This document shows, one piece after another, positions 19,901-28,018 of a stretch of 64,000 nt of DNA. The number at the start of each line of letters is the position of its first letter. Within the stretch, counting starts at the first letter, position 1. Both the position numbers and the translations under genes were made by a program. Source of the DNA: Tritrichomonas musculus (Eukaryota > Parabasalia > Tritrichomonadida > Tritrichomonadidae); NCBI GenBank assembly GCA_039105265.1, contig JAPFFF010000001.1:9734001-9798000 (forward strand). The letters are read 5' to 3'. The notes below the pieces were generated by a model. The model was not told the origin of the DNA. It did no database searches and was given only the letters and a program-made list of their open reading frames with translations.

Positions 19901-22900
19901 CAAAGGATTCACAATCATATGTCACTCCAGGTCCAGGCGCTTACACACCAGGTGAAGAGAATCTTCCAACAGCACCTAAATACACCATGAAATCAAGACA
20001 CGAACAAGCAGAGAAACCGTTGGCAGCACCATATCGAGCACTTCCAACGACCGTTGGAGAAGGACCAAAGATTGCATTAGCGTCAAGACACAAGGAAGGA
20101 GACATTCCACAGACGCCAGGACCGAATTACATTCCTCCACCACTTGGAGCAGACGCACAAAAGAATTCACTTTCATATCGCCACTCAGAAGCACGAGATT
20201 CGAGGCTTGACAATCCAGGTCCAGGTGCATACAACATTGAACCTAAATTTGCTAATGATGCGAACAAATACACATTACATCAACGAACAGGCAAGAATGA
20301 TGACACGACTATTGGTCCAGGTCCAGCTGCCTACAATCCTAACACAGATGCCGTTAAAAAGAGGGCTCCCTCGGCTACAATGCACATTCGACCTAAAGAC
20401 TCAAATATCGCTGTTACACCAGGTCCATCTGACTATAAGATTAGCCGTGACCTTGGAGGAACTAAGCCGACTATGCATGTTCGTCCAAAGGATTCACAAT
20501 CATATGTCACTCCAGGTCCAGGCGCTTACACACCAGGTGAAGACAACCTGCCTAAAGCACCTAAATACACTATGAAATCAAGACACGAACAAGCAGAGAA
20601 GCCGTTGGCAGCACCATATCGAGCACTTCCAAGCACCTTTGGAGAAGGACCAAAGATTGCATTAGCGTCAAGACACAAAGACAAAGACATTCCGCAGACG
20701 CCAGGACCGAATTACATTCCTCCACCACTTGGAGCAGACGCACAAAAGAAATCTATGTCGCATCGCCATGCAGAAGCGAAGGACTCTAGAAGAGACAATC
20801 CAGGTCCAGGTGCATACAACATTGAACCCAAATTTGCCAAAGATGCGAACAAATACACATTACATCAACGAACAGGCAAAAGAGATGACTCAACTATTGG
20901 TCCAGGTCCAGCTGCCTACAATCCTAACACAGATGCAGTTAAAAAGAGGGCTCCGTCAGCAACAATGCACATTCGTCCTAAAGACTCAAATATTGCTGTT
21001 ACACCAGGTCCATCTGACTATAAGATTAGCCGTGACCTTGGAGGAACTAAGCCAACTATGCATGTTCGTCCTAAGGATTCACAATCATATGTCACCCCAG
21101 GTCCAGGCGCTTACACACCAGGCGCAGAAAACTTACCTAAAGCACCTAAATACACTATGAAATCAAGACACGAACAAGCAGAGAAGCCGTTGGCAGCACC
21201 ATATCGAGCACTTCCAACGACCGTTGGAGAAGGACCAAAGATTGCATTAGCGTCAAGACACAAGGAAGGAGACATTCCACAGACGCCGGGACCGAATTAC
21301 ATTCCTCCACCACTTGGAGCAGACGCACAAAAGAATTCACTTTCATATCGCCACTCGGAAGCGCGAGACTCTCGACTTGACAATCCAGGTCCAGGTGCAT
21401 ACAACATTGAACCTAAATTTGCTAATGATGCGAACAAATACACATTACATCAACGAACAGGCAAGAATGATGACACGACTATTGGTCCAGGTCCAGCTGC
21501 CTACAATCCTAACACAGATGCCGTCAAGAAGAAAGCTCCATCGGCTACAATGCACATCCGTCCTAAAGATTCGGATATTGCAGTTACACCAGGTCCATCC
21601 GACTATCAAATCAATCGTGACCTTGGAGGAACTAAGCCAACTATGCATGTTCGTCCAAAGGATTCACAATCATATGTCACTCCAGGTCCAGGCGCTTACA
21701 CACCAGGTGAAGAAAACTTACCTAAAGCACCTAAATACACCATGAAATCAAGACACGAACAAGCAGAGAAGCCGTTGGCAGCACCATATCGAGCACTTCC
21801 GACAACCGTTGGAGAAGGACCAAAGATTGCATTAGCGTCAAGACACAAGGAAGGAGACATTCCACAGACGCCAGGACCGAATTACATTCCTCCACCACTT
21901 GGAGCAGACGCACAAAAGAATTCACTTTCATATCGCCACTCAGAAGCACGCGACTCTCGACTTGACAATCCAGGTCCAGGTGCATACAACATTGAACCTA
22001 AATTTGCTAATGATGCGAACAAATACACATTACATCAACGAACAGGCAAGAATGATGACACGACTATTGGTCCAGGTCCAGCTGCCTACAATCCCAACAC
22101 AGATGCCGTTAAAAAGAGGGCTCCATCGGCTACAATGCACATCCGTCCTAAAGATTCGGATATTGCAGTTACACCAGGTCCATCCGACTATCAAATCAAT
22201 CGTGACCTTGGAGGAACTAAGCCAACTATGCATGTTCGTCCAAAGGATTCACAATCATATGTCACTCCAGGTCCAGGCGCTTACACACCAGGTGAAGAGA
22301 ATCTTCCAACAGCACCTAAATACACCATGAAATCAAGACACGAACAAGCAGAGAAGCCGTTGGCAGCACCATATCGAGCACTTCCGACAACCGTCGGAGA
22401 AGGACCAAAGATTTCACTTGCATCAAGACACAAGGAAGGAGACATTCCACAGACGCCGGGACCGAATTACATTCCTCCACCACTTGGAGCAGACGCACAA
22501 AAGAATTCACTTTCATATCGCCACTCAGAAGCACGAGATTCGAGGCTTGACAATCCAGGTCCAGGTGCATACAACATTGAACCTAAATTTGCTAATGATG
22601 CGAACAAATACACATTACATCAACGAACAGGCAAGAATGATGACACGACTATTGGTCCAGGTCCAGCTGCCTACTCACCAAATACAGATGCCGTCAAGAA
22701 GAAAGCTCCATCGGCTACAATGCACATTCGTCCTAAAGATGCTAATATTGCAGTTACACCAGGTCCATCCGACTACCAAATCAACCGTGACCTTGGAGGA
22801 ACAGCACCAACTATGCATGTTCGTCCAAAGGATTCGCAATCATATGTCACTCCAGGTCCAGGCGCTTACACACCAGGTGAAGAGAATCTTCCAACAGCAC

Positions 22901-24015
22901 CTAAATACACTATGAAATCACGTCATGAGTCGCCAGAACGACCTCTTACAGCACCATATCGAGCACTTCCAACGACCGTTGGAGAAGGACCAAAGATTTC
23001 GTTAGCATCAAGACACAAGGAAGGAGACATTCCACAGACGCCGGGACCGAATTACATTCCTCCACCACTTGGAGCAGACGCACAAAAGAATTCACTTTCA
23101 TATCGCCACTCAGAAGCACGAGATTCGAGGCTTGACAATCCAGGTCCAGGTGCATACAACATTGAGCCTAAATTTGCTAATGATGCGAACAAATACACAT
23201 TGCATCAACGAACAGGCAAGAATGATGACACGACTATTGGTCCAGGTCCAGCTGCCTACTCACCAAATACAGATGCCGTCAAGAAGAAAGCTCCCTCGGC
23301 TACAATGCACATTCGTCCTAAAGACTCAGATATTGCAGTTACACCAGGTCCATCCGACTACCAAATCAGTAGAGAACTCGGAGGAACTAAGCCAACAATG
23401 CATGTTCGTCCAAAGGATTCACAATCATATGTCACTCCAGGTCCAGGCGCTTACACACCAGGTGAAGACAACCTTCCAACAGCACCTAAATACACCATGA
23501 AATCAAGACACGAACAAGCAGAGAAGCCGTTGGCAGCACCATATCGAGCACTTCCAACGACCGTTGGAGAAGGACCAAAGATTGCATTAGCGTCAAGACA
23601 CAAGGAAGGAGACATTCCACAGACGCCGGGACCGAATTACATTCCTCCACCACTTGGAGCAGACGCACAAAAGAATTCACTTTCATATCGCCACTCAGAA
23701 GCACGAGATTCGAGGCTTGACAATCCAGGTCCAGGTGCATACAACATTGAACCTAAATTTGCTAATGATGCGAACAAATACACATTACATCAACGAACAG
23801 GCAAGAATGATGATTCAACTATTGGTCCAGGTCCAGCTGCCTACTCACCAAACATGGATGCTGTCAAATCAAAAGCTCCGTCAGCATCAATGCACATAAG
23901 ACCAAAGGATCCAAATACAGAGCAAACGCCGGGATATCTGAAATTGCCATCAACATTACAAGGTCCTAAATGGACTATTGGTAATCGTGAAAATCTTGAT
24001 CTTGTCCCAATTTAA
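16954..24015 (+). CDS. giant SHIPPO-repeat (STPG-type) cytoskeletal protein
   Basis: An uninterrupted 2353-residue protein made almost wholly of proline-glycine motifs of the SHIPPO/STPGR family: PGPGAY, PGPNY, PGPAAY and PGPSDY, each within a basic, polar context. Family members such as sperm ODF3 bind microtubules, several as proteins inside doublet tubules, so a role in flagella, axostyle or other trichomonad cytoskeleton is inferred. Residues from about 45 on are twelve copies of a 195-residue unit, each with five PGP motifs in fixed order. The end (GYLKLPSTLQGPKWTIGNRENLDLVPI region) is unique. There is no signal peptide, membrane segment or coiled coil. The length is far above that of usual family members. 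Confidence 0.93.
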   Translation: MTLVARVLGNPRANPGPGTYNETDLNNYKPKSPEYTIKGRYESPIRPSTAPYRDIGSTVGEGPKISLSSRHKEGDIPQTPGPNYVPPPLGADAQKNSLSYRHSEARDSRLDNPGPGAYNIEPKFANDANKYTLHQRTGKNDDTTIGPGPAAYSPNTDAVKKRAPSSTMHIRPKDSDIAVTPGPSDYQINRDLGGTAPTMHVRPKDSQSYVTPGPGAYTPGEENLPTAPKYTMKSRHESPERPLTAPYRALPTTVGEGPKIALASRHKESDIPQTPGPNYIPPPLGADAQKNSLSYRHSEARDSRLDNPGPGAYNIEPKFANDANKYTLHQRTGKNDDTTIGPGPAAYSPNMDAVKSKAPSSTMHIRPKDSDIAVTPGPSDYQINRDLGGTAPTMHVRPKDSQSYVTPGPGAYTPGEENLPTAPKYTMKSRHESPERPLTAPYRALPTTVGEGPKISLASRHKEGDIPQTPGPNYIPPPLGADAQKNSLSYRHSEARDSRLDNPGPGAYNIEPKFANDANKYTLHQRTGKNDDTTIGPGPAAYSPNTDAVKKKAPSATMHIRPKDANIAVTPGPSDYQINRDLGGTAPTMHVRPKDSQSYVTPGPGAYTPGEENLPTAPKYTMKSRHESPERPLTAPYRALPTTVGEGPKIALASRHKESDIPQTPGPNYIPPPLGADAQKNSLSYRHSEARDSRLDNPGPGAYNIEPKFANDANKYTLHQRTGKNDDTTIGPGPAAYSPNMDAVKSKAPSSTMHIRPKDSDIAVTPGPSDYQINRDLGGTKPTMHVRPKDSQSYVTPGPGAYTPGEENLPTAPKYTMKSRHEQAEKPLAAPYRALPTTVGEGPKISLASRHKEGDIPQTPGPNYIPPPLGADAQKNSLSYRHSEARDSRLDNPGPGAYNIEPKFANDANKYTLHQRTGKNDDTTIGPGPAAYNPNTDAVKKRAPSATMHIRPKDSDIAVTPGPSDYQINRDLGGTKPTMHVRPKDSQSYVTPGPGAYTPGEENLPTAPKYTMKSRHEQAEKPLAAPYRALPTTVGEGPKIALASRHKEGDIPQTPGPNYIPPPLGADAQKNSLSYRHSEARDSRLDNPGPGAYNIEPKFANDANKYTLHQRTGKNDDTTIGPGPAAYNPNTDAVKKRAPSATMHIRPKDSNIAVTPGPSDYKISRDLGGTKPTMHVRPKDSQSYVTPGPGAYTPGEDNLPKAPKYTMKSRHEQAEKPLAAPYRALPSTFGEGPKIALASRHKDKDIPQTPGPNYIPPPLGADAQKKSMSHRHAEAKDSRRDNPGPGAYNIEPKFAKDANKYTLHQRTGKRDDSTIGPGPAAYNPNTDAVKKRAPSATMHIRPKDSNIAVTPGPSDYKISRDLGGTKPTMHVRPKDSQSYVTPGPGAYTPGAENLPKAPKYTMKSRHEQAEKPLAAPYRALPTTVGEGPKIALASRHKEGDIPQTPGPNYIPPPLGADAQKNSLSYRHSEARDSRLDNPGPGAYNIEPKFANDANKYTLHQRTGKNDDTTIGPGPAAYNPNTDAVKKKAPSATMHIRPKDSDIAVTPGPSDYQINRDLGGTKPTMHVRPKDSQSYVTPGPGAYTPGEENLPKAPKYTMKSRHEQAEKPLAAPYRALPTTVGEGPKIALASRHKEGDIPQTPGPNYIPPPLGADAQKNSLSYRHSEARDSRLDNPGPGAYNIEPKFANDANKYTLHQRTGKNDDTTIGPGPAAYNPNTDAVKKRAPSATMHIRPKDSDIAVTPGPSDYQINRDLGGTKPTMHVRPKDSQSYVTPGPGAYTPGEENLPTAPKYTMKSRHEQAEKPLAAPYRALPTTVGEGPKISLASRHKEGDIPQTPGPNYIPPPLGADAQKNSLSYRHSEARDSRLDNPGPGAYNIEPKFANDANKYTLHQRTGKNDDTTIGPGPAAYSPNTDAVKKKAPSATMHIRPKDANIAVTPGPSDYQINRDLGGTAPTMHVRPKDSQSYVTPGPGAYTPGEENLPTAPKYTMKSRHESPERPLTAPYRALPTTVGEGPKISLASRHKEGDIPQTPGPNYIPPPLGADAQKNSLSYRHSEARDSRLDNPGPGAYNIEPKFANDANKYTLHQRTGKNDDTTIGPGPAAYSPNTDAVKKKAPSATMHIRPKDSDIAVTPGPSDYQISRELGGTKPTMHVRPKDSQSYVTPGPGAYTPGEDNLPTAPKYTMKSRHEQAEKPLAAPYRALPTTVGEGPKIALASRHKEGDIPQTPGPNYIPPPLGADAQKNSLSYRHSEARDSRLDNPGPGAYNIEPKFANDANKYTLHQRTGKNDDSTIGPGPAAYSPNMDAVKSKAPSASMHIRPKDPNTEQTPGYLKLPSTLQGPKWTIGNRENLDLVPI
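17100..23930 (+). repeat. twelve 585-bp in-frame tandem repeats
   Basis: The block APYR...VGEGPKI recurs every 585 bases. Copies are nearly identical at DNA level, including silent sites, which shows recent expansion or conversion. Variants are mosaic: copies 2 and 4 share NMDAVKSK and SESPERP forms, copies 3 and 10 share KDANIAV, and copy 7 is the most divergent (SMSHRHAEAKDSRRD). Confidence 0.95.
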
Positions 24016-24169
24016 GTTGTTTTCTGTTTATTATTTAATCTTGTTTTTAATTTTCAAAGGTTTATTTTTTTTTGGAAATGTTTATGAATAAAAATATTTG
24101 TATAGAAATTACAAGTTATGTTTTTATAGGAGTAAAATTAATCTTTTGAAAAATATATTATAATACTGC

Positions 24170-24570
24170 GCGATGTTTGCCACCTGTCCAGCAACTTGAC
24201 GAGGGTCCTGTCGTACCTGTTCTCTGAGTCGTCCCCCTTCGCGGACACACGATGTTATTGCGTCGTGCGAACCACCGTTGATATTGGCCGTGGTCATTTC
24301 GAAGTAGCCACCGCAGCACGAACACAACTGTGCCGATATGCTCACATTGTGCTCAGTCAGGTGAATACGACCTGATGAGCTACGACCAGCTGCCTGTCCT
24401 TGAGCTCTTCGAGGCCCGCCAGCCTTATAATCGCACTTGAACAATTTCGGAGTGATCGCCATGCAGATATCCCGGAGGTCGAGCACTTATGCATCCCCCG
24501 GCTATCCACCGTAGCGCATACTCTGATTATTGCCCGATTGGTTCTCCTGGCTTCACTCGCTATTAACTAC
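24170..24570. other. 400-base GC-rich island of unknown nature
   Basis: GC is near 55 per cent, against about a quarter around it. It can be read on the minus strand as about 110 residues with a CSCCGG segment, or on the plus strand as about 60, but neither has a convincing start or known domain. It contains a strong hairpin near 24356-24385 (CTCAGTCAGGT paired with ACCTGATGAG). A structured non-coding RNA gene or a recently gained foreign piece are the two main options. It does not match rRNA, SRP RNA or spliceosomal RNA blocks that I know. Confidence 0.4.
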
Positions 24571-24771
24571 AATTCATTATTTTTATATATTATAAAAAAA
24601 AAATGAAATAAATAATATTTAAAATAATCTCAACCGGCGAGATTTCTGTGGAGCTCGCTGCTGTATAATATTTTATATATATATACAAAATTTGATATTT
24701 TATATGAAGCGAATTTATTTTGTTTCATATGCCAGATGCAATAAATACTATTGATATTTATGTTGTTATCT

Positions 24772-24835
24772 TATCAAAAAGAATGATTCATCATTTTCAA
24801 TACTAAAGTATTGAATTAATAAATTCTTTTTGATA
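24772..24835. repeat. 64-bp inverted-repeat element with a nested hairpin
   Basis: Outer arms TATCAAAAAGAAT and its exact reverse complement (24823-24835). Inside lies TTCAATACT-aa-AGTATTGAA at 24796-24815. It may be a tiny palindromic mobile element or a transcript-end structure. Confidence 0.75.
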
Positions 24836-25112
24836 TCAAATTAACATTAAAAAATGAATATTATATTGTATTTGTCTAGATTCTTGCAAAATTTTGTTCA
24901 AATAGATAAAGAGAGAGAAATAAAGGGGGTCGATTCAAAAAATAATTAATTTCAAGGGAAAACGATAATAAAAATTTTTTTTGAGAAAAAAATATTTGAA
25001 AAAAAATTATTTTCTTTGATAGGTCTAATTATACCAAATTTTTTTTCTAAAATGATCGTTAAGGCCAAAAATTAGCTTTAATGGCCAAATTTTTTTTTCC
25101 AAAATTTTAACA

Positions 25113-26330
25113 ATGAGTCAAAGCAATCACTGTTTTCCAAAGATATTGGTATTCTTTTATGCACAAAAAAATAAAGAATTTAAAGGGTGTTTGAAATATA
25201 CAAGCCGGAATAATGACGATAAACAAATTGATTTGAAAAGTACGAAAGACTGTTTATTTTTGTGTGATGCTATTAAACTGATTGAAATCGAATATCAAAG
25301 CAACGGTGACAATGTTTTAGAAATTAAATTAATCGAAGATAATAAGGAACTTAAACATTTTAATATCAATTCAACTATTTTGGAAATTTATCAAGATGAT
25401 AATAATAATGCAGTAAGTTTTGATTTCAATATCAATAATTTTAAAGACCACCGTATGATTAAAGGTTTATTTAAGCTAGCAACAACAAAATTAAATATCA
25501 TAAAACCAGTAGACCAGCTGATGCATTTCTTATTTAATATTCAGCCGGATGGTAGATTTCTCTCACAAGCCGAACTCTTGGAATATTCTAAAGAATTTAT
25601 AATATATCTACCCAAAATAATAAGTAAATTTACGATAAACGGTAATGATAAAACACAAGATAATTCCAATAAAATGAAATCAGAAGATGATAAAAATTAT
25701 TTTTATTCAGAATATTTGTTTTATATATATCGCAAGCTTTGGCAAAGCCAAATTTTTGGTGCTACTTCTTTAATATTTGTCATGTATCAAAAAAGTCTTT
25801 ATGATAAAATATGCATACCAACAAATATTCTTGAAAAGATTGGAAAAAATAATTACTTTCTTCCAATTGACCTTACCTTTTCTGATATGGAGTTTGCAAA
25901 TGATAATTTAGATCTCATCTCAGAAAACATAATTACATGTGATATGGCTTATTTAGCTTTTTTAGCTGGATATCAAGTTTCACTTCACTCAAAATTTGTT
26001 GAAACAGCAAAAGATTGGCTAGAAACTGAAAATATTAAAGATGTTATCAATCTTGACCATTTTGCTAAAATATACTGTAAAAGAATAAAGGCAACCCTAA
26101 TGGGAAGAGAATTCATTGAGATTTCAGAAGAAAATAAAGATAAATATTTCCAAATGGGTGAATCAATTAAAGCAGATATTGTTATTCAAAAATTCAACGA
26201 ATTTGCGAGAATCTTTTTAGAAGGAAGAACCGAACAAGAAGTTTCAGCTGCAATAGGCAAATACTCTGATAACAATTACAATGAAAAAGAATTCATTTCC
26301 ACTTTGAAACTTACAAAAGATAATAAATAA
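25113..26330 (+). CDS. hypothetical host protein, 405 residues
   Basis: An intact host-like gene that I do not recognise. The N-terminal half is beta-rich and polar (LVFFYAQKNKEFKGC, EIEYQSNGDNVLEIKLIED), like a folded sandwich domain. The second half is helical: FIIYLPKIISKF, LFYIYRKLWQSQIFGATSLIFVMYQKSL, then MAYLAFLAGYQVSLHSKF and a charged C-terminal tail. There is no signal peptide, and the hydrophobic runs are too polar at their edges to call membrane segments. It is followed by a 30-base T run at 26351. Standing alone, it gives no operon-like clue. Confidence 0.75.
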   Translation: MSQSNHCFPKILVFFYAQKNKEFKGCLKYTSRNNDDKQIDLKSTKDCLFLCDAIKLIEIEYQSNGDNVLEIKLIEDNKELKHFNINSTILEIYQDDNNNAVSFDFNINNFKDHRMIKGLFKLATTKLNIIKPVDQLMHFLFNIQPDGRFLSQAELLEYSKEFIIYLPKIISKFTINGNDKTQDNSNKMKSEDDKNYFYSEYLFYIYRKLWQSQIFGATSLIFVMYQKSLYDKICIPTNILEKIGKNNYFLPIDLTFSDMEFANDNLDLISENIITCDMAYLAFLAGYQVSLHSKFVETAKDWLETENIKDVINLDHFAKIYCKRIKATLMGREFIEISEENKDKYFQMGESIKADIVIQKFNEFARIFLEGRTEQEVSAAIGKYSDNNYNEKEFISTLKLTKDNK

Positions 26331-26348
26331 TGAATAATTAATAAATCT

Positions 26349-26380
<32 letters not shown>

Positions 26381-27165
26381 CTAACTAGAAGTAGCAAAGT
26401 TTAGTGATTTTTACGTCTTTTTTGGATAAATAACTTGGTTTGATTTTGCATTAGTTTTACCCCCCAACTCGCTGCAAATGATAATTTTTCTGTACGTTAT
26501 TGTTATCATATTTTTTGTTAACTAAAAAAATGAAAAAATTTTATCCAGTAAACAATTTTATTCCTAAACACTTAAAACCAATTTTTTTTTAGATAAATAG
26601 CAAATAACTATATAAAATAAAATGGAAATTATATAGTTTATAGCTTAATAATTATATTGATATAGAGTAGAGGTGCGAGAACGAAATTTTTTAAAAAAAA
26701 AACGATCAACATTCTTTTTGAAACTTTTGAAAAAATTATGACTGATTAGAATTTGAATAGCATGCTCTCAATTAAATTGAAAAAGTGAACAAATTTTTAA
26801 TTTTAAATCAGATATATTTCATTATTGTATGTTACGATCAGGGTCAAAATTTTACATATTATTTGTTACACATTAGATAATAAAAATTTTAAGTTTCATT
26901 TGTAAATTGTAGAGATTTAGAGAGTGAAAAATTGAGAGCTTTATTATTTCCAAAAAAATTACTGTAATTCAACAAACCTTATAGTACATACAAATTAACC
27001 TTATACTAAATTGATAATATCATTCAAAAATTGTGAAAATTTTAACAAATTTAAACTTATCTTTCAATTATTGAAAAGCTACTCCAAAGTTTTTTTGTTA
27101 AAAATTATTTGAAAAAGTTAAAAAAAAAAAAATGGTGGGTGAATTTATTTTTTTAAAATTTTTAC
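26331..27165. other. intergenic AT-rich region with poly-T run
   Basis: Begins with a 30-base T homopolymer (26351-26380). The rest is AT-rich without a gene. Confidence 0.6.
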
Positions 27166-27281
27166 ATGGAAGGAGTCAGCACAGCTCCAGTTATTCAACC
27201 TTTTCAATGGACCAAAGATGAAATAGAAGTTTTGTCTGAAGTTCAAAGAGATATTTGCATGATGAAGGCATCAGGGTAATC
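27166..27281 (+). pseudogene. 5' part of a host transposase-like ORF split by the Polinton
   Basis: ATG at 27166, then 37 codons to an in-frame TAA at 27277-27279, just before the insertion. The encoded piece (FQWTKDEIEVLSEVQRDICMMKASG) looks like the helical start of a DNA-binding domain. Without the Polinton and one copy of the 6-bp duplication, the frame passes through the TAA and continues in the same phase into 49486-49812. The stop and the insertion are therefore separate events, and the gene was probably already decayed. Confidence 0.6.
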
Positions 27282-27287
27282 CTGCGA
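27282..27287. repeat. 6-bp target duplication, left
   Basis: CTGCGA directly before the left terminal repeat; identical to 49480-49485. Six-base duplications are the rule for Polintons. Confidence 0.95.
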
Positions 27288-27551
27288 AGTAGTATATGTA
27301 TGTTCGTATTGGTGGTCGAATAATTTTTCTAGGTCTCCCAATACCAGGAACCAAGCTCAAAACCTCATTTTAAAAATTAACGAAAAAATTATCCACAGGG
27401 TTTAAATTTTAATTAGCCTCCATAATCTGTTGTAGAACAAGGCCTGTCATAAAGCGCTAAACACTCATTTTAAAATTTATTTCAAAGTTAATTTGGGATT
27501 TAAAATTTAAATAAGGGCTCCAGAATGAATCTGAGAACAAGTTATAAAATT
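27288..27551. repeat. left terminal inverted repeat (264 bp)
   Basis: Reverse complement of 49216-49479 by base-by-base reading; similarity stops sharply at 27551. Confidence 0.95.
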
Positions 27552-27588
27552 TTAAATTAAGAATTTGTTTTTTTTATCTTATTTAAAA

Positions 27589-27993
27589 ATGCAACAACGC
27601 ATCGACCATATCATTTCTGAATTACTTGCTTTGAAAACCGAATTCGAACAATTAAATAATATATCAACTGAACAACCAAATGAAACACAAATTGAATCCG
27701 AGCAAAGCTCGGCTGAGGCACAAAGTGCCGAACCTTCAGCCGAATCAAATGAATTAAATCCTATACGAAGAAGAACAAATCGCTCATTTCCATTAAACAA
27801 ATCCAAATTCCTTAATGATGAACAGAGAGACCAAGTTCTTCAATTTGCTTCTGACCATAAAGAAACAATTATGAATCAACCAAGGTCTAATCGAATTCAA
27901 TTCCTTCAGAATCTAATTCGTGAACAATTAAATATCAATTTATCGTTATACATGACGGGAAAACTGATTCAAATAATCTCATCCAACAATTAA
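27589..27993 (+). CDS. small DNA-binding-like Polinton protein (134 residues)
   Basis: Starts at the ATG at 27589, after the T-rich tract, the first gene inside the left repeat. An N-terminal coiled coil (QQRIDHIISELLALKTEFEQLNN) precedes a disordered S/E/A linker encoded by nested palindromes (27700-27742). Then follow a basic RRRTNRS block, NKSKFLNDEQRDQ and a helical C-terminal end (NLSLYMTGKLI). Related copies occur in fossil A (2627-3139, 5986-6516). The family is not recognised; the basic-helical end suggests binding of DNA or RNA. Its place beside the terminus might fit a regulator or end-binding role. Confidence 0.7.
   Translation: MQQRIDHIISELLALKTEFEQLNNISTEQPNETQIESEQSSAEAQSAEPSAESNELNPIRRRTNRSFPLNKSKFLNDEQRDQVLQFASDHKETIMNQPRSNRIQFLQNLIREQLNINLSLYMTGKLIQIISSNN
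27700..27742. repeat. nested GC-rich palindromes in a coding linker
   Basis: GAGC-aaa-GCTC at 27700-27710 is followed by outer arms CGGCTGA / TCAGCCG enclosing GGCAC-aaa-GTGCC (27717-27729). Two loops are the same AAA triplet. Confidence 0.9.
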
Positions 27994-28018
27994 GCTAAAA
28001 AAAATTTTTTTATACTAT

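Larger units (their letters stand above)
24016..25112. other. intergenic region between host genes
   Basis: AT-rich except for the GC-rich island listed next and the palindromic element at 24772-24835. No other gene is supported. Confidence 0.6.

Noticed and set aside
17096-23899. Long open frames on both strands across the SHIPPO array
   Set aside because: They recur every 585 bases exactly with the tandem repeat and only reflect its base composition; the plus-strand 2353-codon frame explains them all.
17100-23930. CRISPR-like array
   Set aside because: The repeats are 585 bases, contiguous and coding, without spacers.
24124-24486. Minus-strand 120-codon frame as a protein gene
   Set aside because: No credible ATG, no known domain, and the frame simply follows the GC-rich island; kept only as part of the unexplained island.
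27277-27287. Intron at the split host ORF
   Set aside because: No intron signals are seen, and the perfect duplication and terminal repeats explain the interruption as an insertion.
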